Of a DNA stretch of 24,570 bases, positions 16,687-24,570 are shown piece after piece. The notes beneath the pieces are model-generated. The model made no database searches. It had not been told where the DNA came from and saw nothing but the letters and a program-made list of their open reading frames with translations. The stretch comes from Chara braunii. Its lineage: Eukaryota > Streptophyta > Charophyceae > Charales > Characeae. The stretch lies in the NCBI GenBank assembly GCA_003427395.1, contig BFEA01000382.1, positions 1,485,851 to 1,510,420 of the forward strand, in the 5' to 3' direction. The position numbers were made by a program, and so were the translations under genes. Numbering within the stretch: the stretch's first letter is position 1; every line of letters begins with the position of its first letter.

Positions 16687-19600
16687 CCACGCCCTCCAAT
16701 TGTGGGCATAAACCATTGGTTACTAGTGGGGGCGGGTTTGGCGTGGGTTTGGCGTGGGTTAGGCCTGGGTTTAGCGTGGGTTTGGCATGGGTTTGGCGTG
16801 GGTTTCCAAACCCACGCCCACTAGTTACCCATGGGTTTGGGTTACTAGTAACGCCCACTAGTAACCCATACCCAATCCAAACCCACGCCAAACCCATGCC
16901 AAACACACGCCAAACCAACACTAAGCCCACGCCAAACCCACGCCAAACCCACGCCAAACCCACGCCCACTAGTCACCCAAACCCACGCGAAACCCACGCC
17001 CACTAGTAACCCAAACCCATGGGTTTGGGTTGGGTTTGGCGTGGGTTTGGTGTGGGTGTGGCGTGGGTTTGGCGTGGGTTTGGCGTGGGTTCGGCGTGGG
17101 TTTCCAAACCCACGCCCACTAGTAACCCATGGGTTTGGGTTACTAGTAACGCCCACTAGCGTGGGTTTGGCGTGGGTTTGGCGTGGGTTTGGCGTGGGTT
17201 TGGAGTGGGCTTGGCGTGGGTTTGGCGTGGGTTTGTGTTACAAGTGGGCGTTACTAGTAACCCAAACCCATGGGTTACTAGTGCGCAAGGCTTTGGAAAC
17301 CCACGCCAAACCCACGCCAACTAATTGTGGGCGTAAACCAGGGGATACCAGTCGGGGTGGGTTCGGCGTGGGTTTGGCATGGGTAAGGCATGGGTTTGGC
17401 GTGGGTTTGGAGTGGGTTTCCAAACCCACGCCCACTAGTAACCCATGGGTTTGGGTTACTAGTAACACCCACAAGTAACCCAAACCCACGCCAAACCCAC
17501 GCCAAACCCACACCAAACCCACACCAAACCCATGCCAAACCCATGCCAAACCCACGCCAAACCCACGCACAACCCACGCCCAGTAGTAACCCATGGGTTT
17601 GGGTTACTAGTAACGCCCACTACTTGGCATGGGTTTGGGTTACTAGTGGGCGTGGGTTTAAGTTACTAGTGGGCGTTACGAGTAACCCACGCTTAACCCT
17701 TACCAAGCCCACGCAAAACCCGAGCCAAACCCACGCCACACCCACACCACACCCACGACAAATCCACACCAAACCCACGCCAAACCTATGCCAAACCCAC
17801 GCCAAACCCACGCCAAACCCACACCAAACCCACGCCAAACCCACGCTAAACCCACTCCAAACCCACGCCAAACCCACGCCAAACCCCACCAAACCCACGC
17901 CAAACCCACGCCCACTAGTAACCCAGACCCATTGGTTTGGTGTGGGCTTGGCGTGGGCTTGGGTTACTAGTGGGCGTTACTAGTAACCCAAACCCATGGG
18001 TTACTAGTGGGTGTGGGTTTGGAAACCCACGCCAAACCCATGCCAAGCGCATGGGCTTGGGTTTCTAGTGGTCGTAAGCTTGGCGTGGGTTTGGTGTAGG
18101 TTTGGGTTACTACTGGGCGTGGGTTTGGCGTGGGTTTGGGTTACTAGTGAGAGTCAGTTTGGCGTGGGTTTGGTGTGGGTTTGGCGTGGGTTTGGCGTGG
18201 GTTTGCCTTGGGTTTGTCGTGGGTTTGGCGTGGGTTTCAGAACCCACGCCCACTAGTAACCCATGGGTTTGGCGTGGGTTTGGCATGGGTTTGGCGTGGG
18301 TTTGGGTTTGGCTTGGGCTTGGCATGGGTTTGGGTTACAAGTTACTAGTAACGCCCACTAGTTGGCATGGGTTTGGCGTGGGTTTGGCATGGGTTTGGGT
18401 TACAAGTGGGCGTTACTAGTAACCCAAACCCGAGGGTTACTAGTCGTCGTGGGTTTGGAAACCCATGCCAAACCCACGCCAAACCCGCGCCCAGTGGTGG
18501 TGGGCGTTTCTAGTAACCCAAACCCATGGGTTACTAGTAGGCATGCGTTTGGTGTGGGTTTGGCGTGGGTTAGGAGTGGGTTTGGCGTGGGTTTGCCGTG
18601 GGTTTGCCGTGGGTTTCGAAACCCACGCCCACTAGTTACCCATGGGTTTGGGTTACTAGTAACGCCCACAAGTAACCCAAACCCACGCCAAACCCACGCC
18701 AATCCCACGCCAAACGCACACCAAACCCACACCAAACCCACGCCCACTAGTAACCCAAACCCATTGGTTTGGCTTGGGTTTGGCATGGGTTTGGCGTGGG
18801 TTTGGCGTGGATTTGGCGTGGGTTACTGTTGGGCGTTACTAGTAACCCAAACCCATGGGTTACTAGTGGGCGTTACTAGTAACCCAAACCCATGGGTTAC
18901 TGGTGCGCGTAAGTTTGGGTCGCTAGTGTGCGTTACTAGTAACCCAAACCCATGGGTTACTAATGGGTGTGGGTTTGCCATGGGTTTGCCGTGGGTTTCC
19001 AAACCCATGCCCACTATAACCCCAAACCCATGGGTTACTAGTGGGCGTGGGTTTGGCGTGGGTTTGGTGTGGGATTGGCGTGGGTCTGGCGTGGGTTTGG
19101 CATTGGTTTGGGTTACTCGTGGGCGTTACTAGTAACCCAAACCCATGGGTTACTAGTTGGCGTGGGTTTGGCCCACTAGTAACGCCCAGTAGTAACCCGT
19201 GGGTTTAGCGTGGGTTTGGCGTGGGTGTGGCGTGGGTTTGGCATAGGTTTGGGTTAATAGTGGGCGTGGGTTTGGCATTGGTTTGGGTTACTCGTGGACG
19301 TTACTAGTACCCCAAAACCATGGGTTACTAGTGGGCGTGGGTTGGGAAACCCACGCCAAATGCACGAGAAACCCTCGCGAAACCCACGCCAAGCCCGCGC
19401 CAAACCCACGCCAAACCCATGCCAAACCCATGCCAAACCCACGCCGAACCCACGACAAACCCACACCAAACCCTTGCGCAAGGGTTACTAGTAACCCAAA
19501 CCCATGGGTTACTAGTGGGCGTGGGTTTGGCGTGGGTTTGGCGTGAGTTAGGCGTGGGTTGGGCGTGGGTTTGCCGTGCGTTTGCCGTGGGTTTCCAAAC

Positions 19601-21535
19601 CCTCGCCCACTAGTAATCCATGGCTTTGGGTTACTAGTAACGTCCACTAGTAACCCATGGGTTTGGGTTACTAGTGACACCCACTAGTAACCCAAGCCCA
19701 CGCCAAACCCACGCCAAACGCACGCCAAACCCACACCAAACCCATACCAAACCCATGCTAAACCCATGCCAAACCCACGCACAACCCACGACCAGTAGTA
19801 ACCCATGGGTTTGGGTTACTAGTAACGCCCACTACTTGGCGTGGGTTTGGGTTACTTTTGGGCGTGGGTAAGGGTTAGTAGTGGGCGTTACTAGTAACCC
19901 ACGCTTAACCCTTACCAAGCCCACGCAAAACCCACGCCAAACCCACGCCACACCCACGCCACAACCACGCCAAACCAACGCCAAATCCACACCAAACCCA
20001 CGCCAAACCCATGGCAAACCCACGCCAAACCCACGCCAAACCCACACCAAACCCACGCCAAACCCACGCTAAACACACTCCAAACCCACGCCAAACCCAC
20101 GCCAAACCCCACCAAACCCACGCCAAACCCGCACCCACTAGTAACCCAAACCCATTGGTTTGGTGTGGGTTTGGCGTTGGTTTGGGTTACTAGTGGGCGT
20201 TTGTTTGGGGTACTAGTGGGCGTTACTAGTAACCCAAACCCATGGGCTACTAGTGGGTTTTGGTTTGGAAACCCACGCGAAACCTATGCCAAACCCATGG
20301 GCTTGGGTGTCTAGTGGGCGTGGGTTTGGCGTGGGTTTGGTGTAGGTTTGGGTTACTACTAGGCGTGGGTTTGGCGTGGGTTTGGGTTACTAGCGGGAGT
20401 CAGTTTGGCATGGGCTTGGTGTGGGTTTGGCGTGGGTTTGGCGTGGGTTTGCCTTGGGTTCGTCGCGGGTTTGGCGTGGGTTTCAGAACCCACGCCCACT
20501 AGTAACCCATGGGTTTAAGTTACTAGTAACGCCCACTAGTTGGCATGGGTTTAGCGTGGGTTTGGCGTCGGTTTGGGTTACTAGTGGGTGTTACTAGTAA
20601 CCCAAACCCGAGGGTTACTAGTCGTCGTGGGTTTGGAAACCCATGCTAAGCCCACGCCCAATAGAAGTGGGCGTTTCTAGTAACCCAAACCCATGGGTTA
20701 CTAGTGGGCGTGGGTTTGGCGTGGGTTTGGCGTGGGTTAGGAGTGGTTTTGGCGTGGTTTTGGCGTGGGTTTGCCGTGGGTTTGCCGTGGGTTTCGAAAC
20801 CCATGCCCACTAGTAACCCATGGGTTTGGGTTACTAGTAACGCCCACTAGTAACCCGAACCCACGCCAAACCCACGCCAAACCCACACGAAACCCACGCC
20901 AAACCCACGCGCACTAGTAACCCAAACCCATTGGTTTGGTGTGGGTTTGGCATGGGTTTGGCGTGGGTTTGGCGTGGGTTTGGCGTGGGTTACTCTTGGG
21001 CGTTACAAGTAACCCAAACCCATGGGTTACTAGTGGGCATTACTAGTAACCCAAACCAATGGGTTACTAGTGGGCGTGGGTTTGGGTCGCTAGTGGGCGT
21101 TACTAGTTACCCAAACCCATGGGTTACTACTGAGCGTGGGTTTGGCGTGGGTTTGGTGTGGGTTTGGCGTGGGTCTGGCATGGGTTTGGCATTGGTTTGG
21201 GTTAATTGTGGGCGTTACTAGTAACCCAAACCCATGGGTTACGAGTTGGCGTGGGTTTGGCCCACTAGTAACGCCCACTACTAGCCCGTGGGTTTGGCGT
21301 GGGTTTGGTGTGGGTGTGGCGTGGGTTTGGCGTAGGTTTGGGTTACTAGTGGGAGTGGGTTTGGCATGGGTTTGACGTGGGTTTGGGATACTAGTGGGCG
21401 TGGGTTTGGCATTGGTTTGGGTTACTCGTGGGCGTTACTAGTAACCCAAAACCATGGGTTACTAGTGGGCGTGGGTTTGGAAACCCACGCCAAACGCATC
21501 TGAAACCCACGCGAAACCCACGCCAAGCCCCCTGT
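16687..21535. repeat. 11-bp minisatellite with alternating polarity and palindromic spacers
   Basis: Built from CCCACGCCAAA and its complement TTTGGCGTGGG in blocks of roughly 50-200 bp. Polarity switches between blocks at spacers containing ACTAGTAACCC, AACCCATGGGTT and GGGTTACTAGT. Variant units (CCCATGCC, CCCACACC) are interspersed. The array starts exactly at the retroelement LTR end and ends at dispersed repeat L copy 3. Long open frames rich in Gly-Val-Gly-Leu-Ala-Trp-Val-Trp or Lys-Pro-Thr-Pro-Asn-Pro-Arg-Gln-Thr-His-Ala are artefacts: an 11-bp unit read three times gives 11 codons in every frame. Confidence 0.95.
17160..21530. repeat. Higher-order repeat of about 2.2 kb in the satellite
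   Basis: Distinctive variants recur in order: GCTTAACCCT at 17691 and 19903 (2212 bp apart), GGAAACCCACG after a TTTGG block at 18021 and 20267 (2246), CGAGGGTTACTAGTCGTCGT at 18431 and 20609 (2178), and CCCAAAACCATGGG at 19311 and 21445 (2134). This implies two copies of one multi-block unit, each since altered by gain or loss of 11-bp units. The exact start of the first copy cannot be fixed by eye. Confidence 0.8.
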
Positions 21536-21638
21536 TGTGAGGAAACCCGGGGAGGGCTACTTACCGTTCGCTCAAGCCATAGGCTACGGCGCCTGTCACT
21601 TCGCCACGCCCGCTCAGAGGTCCTCGACGACCAGCAGG
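21536..21638 (+). repeat. Dispersed repeat L, copy 3
   Basis: Starts TGTGAGGAAACCCGGGGAGG and ends CGACCAGCAGG. It abuts the end of the satellite (last unit CCCACGCCAAG near 21520) and is followed by unrelated, ambiguous-base-rich DNA. It is about 85% similar to copies 1 and 2, with the same orientation as copy 2. Confidence 0.75.
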
Positions 21639-22992
21639 GGATATGGGGTTGAACAATCTGTCTGCCCCCCTCCCTTTANTGATGGACTTGGAGCCCTCAA
21701 CTGATCATGTGAATTCAATGAAAGTCTGTACTCAAATAAAATGCTCCCAATGAAAGCTNAGACTATAATAAAGAGCTCCGAGTTTGGTTGCAGATCTGGA
21801 ACTCACTCAGCACCCGTCAACGGCCTTTTTTTACAACACATTACTGTTCATCGTTTATCTCAATTCACCAACTTTTGACACTCAAGAACGAAGTATGGTC
21901 AACAGTAGTAGGCAACCTTTTCATTTAGGAGTGGGCCAGCAGACAGACCCCCAGCCCCGCGGAGAGAAAACCCAGCTGATTTATTGAGTTCAGGAATCCT
22001 CCCTCCCTGTTTTACACNTGCTGCTCATTCTGTAACGTTGTCTTGTTCATAAAGAGCCCGCGGACAGGCAAAAGGGGCGGAATAATACAATTAAACGAAA
22101 TGAAATTCGAAGTCAGTCTCCTAGCTCAGATACCTTTCTATCAGCCAGTTCAAGAGTGAATCATTCTGCCTGCCCGGTACCAGAACNAGTNATCATGTCT
22201 GACACAAAGAGTTGAACCTTCATGGAGCCACCGAGTCAATCAGATGGCTCGATTTCAAGCCAATCTGCAGACTATTACTGTANATGCGCTCTCGGCTTTT
22301 CTCGACGATTTGAAAGTCACCGTGCCATTGACCCAAACAAAGGGTTCAACAAGCGGCCAAACACCAGGTTCTCATCTTTNGTCACTCAGCCCTCAGCCCT
22401 CTTCTTTAATGAGTGAATGNTGCAATCTGCGCACTCGGCTGTCACTGATTTTACAATGTGATCTGGTGTTTGTCGAGTAGTTTACCTATGAGTTCCTTGT
22501 TCTTAATAGAATGAGTGATTCAATCTGCATGCTTCATTCTCTCAGCTTGACGAGGCGATCAGATGGGTCGCAAACGGGCCTCTTCAACGGCTTCTGTCGC
22601 CTGTCGGATTTATGGCCTGATTGCTCAAACGTCCCGTAGTATAGAAGTGTCCCCAATAGACTGTTTCAGCAAAGGGTGGCAAAACTTCACCTCTTCCCCC
22701 CCCACGCTTACCGATGGTCAGGCGCTCGGTATCTCATGTAGTCGAGAGAACTCAACCTTCTGCACACATGCGCGAATATTTGCTCAATTTTGGCTTCGTG
22801 TTTGATCATTAGTCATTCCATACCGCTGAACAGACTTGATTGCTCACGCTGTATCCCACAAATAAGACGGGTTTATTTCCCCAACGCTGTCAAGTAACTC
22901 TTCGCCAGAGATTATGGCTGGGATAATGATGATCTCACCTCTTACAGCAAGGCCTGGTTGCATTTCCTGCGGTAAAGGCTTGTTTCGGCGCC

Positions 22993-23017
22993 AGCGAGTA
23001 TGGGTNATCTACTCGCT
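22993..23017. other. Short perfect hairpin
   Basis: AGCGAGTA (22993-23000) pairs with TACTCGCT (23010-23017) around a 9-nt loop that includes an ambiguous base. No terminator-like T tract follows, and no role is evident. Confidence 0.4.
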
Positions 23018-23240
23018 CGCAGTAAAAGCCAGTCCCGTTACCAGTTGGCCATTCTCTTCACCAGCGATACGGCTGCTTTCTCTCCCCATAACGTTTTCTC
23101 CAGCGCAACTAGTTGAAGATATGTCTAGTACCTAACTGGGAAGCCGCTCCCAATACGGCCCTTCCTATACTCGTGTGAAGCGGTTCTCATTCTCTCTCAC
23201 TCTCGTACACTCACGCAGTCTCTCTCTCTTTCTCGCTGTC

Positions 23241-23243
<3 letters not shown>

Positions 23244-23284
<41 letters not shown>
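23244..23284. repeat. (TC)n microsatellite
   Basis: About 41 bp of uninterrupted alternating C and T, inside a longer pyrimidine-rich tract from 23187. The Ser/Leu and Arg/Glu open frames across it are artefacts. Confidence 0.95.
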
Positions 23285-23288
<4 letters not shown>

Positions 23289-24570
23289 AGCAGTCTCTTG
23301 TGCATCGCTCTCGCTGTGCCAGCATACCCTCTATCTTTCTCNCTCACGACCTTTCATCACGCGACCATACTGCGATTCTGNCCGTTTAATGCCGGTCTCG
23401 CAAGAGTGAATAATGATAATATTAATAAAAATAACAATAACAATGATTATTATGGTGGACACTCACTGGCCTTCAGCGTGTGCCTCTTTNGCTACTGCTC
23501 ACCTACTTGTACACANACNAGATNATGCTCNTTCACGAGTTCCTCTGCTGCCCCAGCTACACACGGACAGGAGCGTACTTGTTCGCTCGCTCTGCTCTTA
23601 TCTGACCCTTTGCACTGGGTTTCTCTCACCTGCACACTCGATCAAGGAGCTGCTTAGATTCCGCTCTTGCCAACTGTGATTGGATCTTCAGCCAGAAGAT
23701 AGAACAGTACGTTACCATAGTTCCCCCCCCTTCAGCTGGGTACTGAAAAGACGGTCATTGAGTACCCGACTGTAAAGGGCACACGTTAGATTTTGACCCT
23801 GAACAGCACAAGCGCTCTGCAAACGCCGCGCTCGCCAAAAGCCTCTCGCTCTTCCACCAGCCGAGACTTCTCAGCGACGACCGATGAGCGCCTCACTATG
23901 TACCCCAGGCTCGCTTCCCCCACTACCNCACTCCGGATGTCTCTCTTCTACTCCGAACCGGGTTGTCTCAAGCAATCTTGAGTGNGGACTGAGTACGCCT
24001 GGCACGCCCTCTCTCCAGTCCCTGAATGCCCTCCCGTCTACCCGCAAGTCCTTTNTATACTTCGCCTGAGACCAATTGCACTGGTCTCTCTACTCGTTCA
24101 GCGTCGTGGGCCCCAAAGTCCCTNTAGCTCCAAGGGCCTGGAAAAGGGGCAGCGGGTAGCAGTGATTTTCGAAGTTTTAGGCCCAGGCCCAGAACGACCA
24201 GCAGCGACAGTACCAGCCGACAAAAGGGCCCAGCAGTCGGTGAAGATATCAGCCTTCTCCAAAAGCAATCGGCGTACCCGGACTGCTGTGGCTAAAACTA
24301 GCGCTGTGGAGCCGTCAACCCTCCGCCGTAGTCGGGGGTCTCGCCAAGAAATAATAGCATCGCCGGCAGTGTACTGTACTAGAGCTGAACCAGTATCTGT
24401 CCCAGTCCGGACCAGTAGCCGTACCAGACTAGTGGCANGTCAGCAGCCGTACCACCGTGGCCAAGTTGCCGTGGACCCAAACCTGCATTAGNATTNAAAA
24501 AAATCAGATTGGAGCGCCCAACCTGCACCGTTACCATACCAGGGCGACCGTCTCTCCGTCCAATATTGAG

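Larger units (their letters stand above)
21639..24570. other. Flanking DNA without recognisable gene
   Basis: Nearly 3 kb with many single ambiguous bases, especially 22187-22420 and 23490-23531. Open frames are short, carry no known motif and often cross ambiguous bases. Visible structure is limited to a (TC)n microsatellite, an AAT/AAC-rich tract at 23408-23452, a short hairpin at 22993-23017, and loosely repeated GTACCAG/CCAGTA words at 24380-24460. I found no tRNA, rRNA or transposon ends apart from the adjoining repeat L. Confidence 0.5.

Noticed and set aside
16687-21535. CRISPR-like array of repeats and spacers
   Set aside because: The unit is only 11 bp, there are no unique spacers of constant length, and the genomic context is a eukaryotic retroelement.
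16687-21535. Telomeric repeat array
   Set aside because: The unit CCCACGCCAAA is not a known telomere repeat, polarity alternates, and only short CCCAAACCC words resemble plant telomere units.
16575-21652. Many long open frames on both strands encoding Gly/Trp-rich or Pro/Thr/His-rich repeats
   Set aside because: They follow directly from an 11-bp repeat that lacks stop codons in all frames. They occur on both strands and in several frames at once.
22222-24491. Open frames of 60-170 residues in the right flank
   Set aside because: They overlap each other in several frames, cross ambiguous bases and show no known domain or similarity to one another.

Overview
The window looks like repeat-rich nuclear DNA of a green plant or related streptophyte alga. 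The main reason is a 19-nt primer-binding site at 12338-12356 (minus strand) that matches the 3' end of plant-type tRNA-Asp(GTC), as used by plant Ty3/Gypsy elements of the Athila/Tat-Ogre kind. I cannot name the species. No ordinary single-copy host gene, rRNA or tRNA gene is recognisable.

Layout. (1) 1-956: AT-richer sequence with ambiguous bases and no recognisable gene. (2) 1061-16686, minus strand: the 5' part of a very large, decayed LTR retrotransposon. Read along its own strand it has a candidate 4.3-kb 5' LTR (16686 to 12360), the tRNA-Asp primer-binding site, a 1.6-kb leader, a run of about eight short ORFs (10764 to 2748), a degenerate duplicate of the gag N-terminus, and a gag ORF (2196 to 1021). 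Gag has no zinc knuckle and no pol follows; the element is cut off by a 104-bp dispersed repeat (957-1060). A 2.76-kb part of the small-ORF run is present twice (3605-6368 and 6612-9376). (3) 16687-21535: a 4.8-kb minisatellite made of an 11-bp unit (CCCACGCCAAA). Its strand polarity flips repeatedly at SpeI/NcoI-containing palindromes, and it is organised into a higher-order repeat of about 2.2 kb. The retroelement LTR starts exactly inside this array. (4) 21536-21638: a third copy of the 104-bp repeat. (5) 21639-24570: ambiguous-base-rich DNA with a (TC)n microsatellite and no recognisable gene.

How it fits together. The most interesting part is the run of small ORFs between the primer-binding site and gag. 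At least five of them (labelled A, B, C, D, E here) appear to be diverged copies of one domain of about 230 residues, and two more (F, G) form a second paralogous pair. Their junctions are unusually tight: ATGA stop/start overlaps (G/F, C/B), an 8-nt overlap (F/E), a 23-nt overlap (D/C), and gaps of 4 to 14 nt elsewhere. This looks like a polycistronic accessory module carried upstream of gag. Many ORFs now carry nonsense or frameshift lesions, so this copy is a fossil, but the design should be visible in intact relatives.
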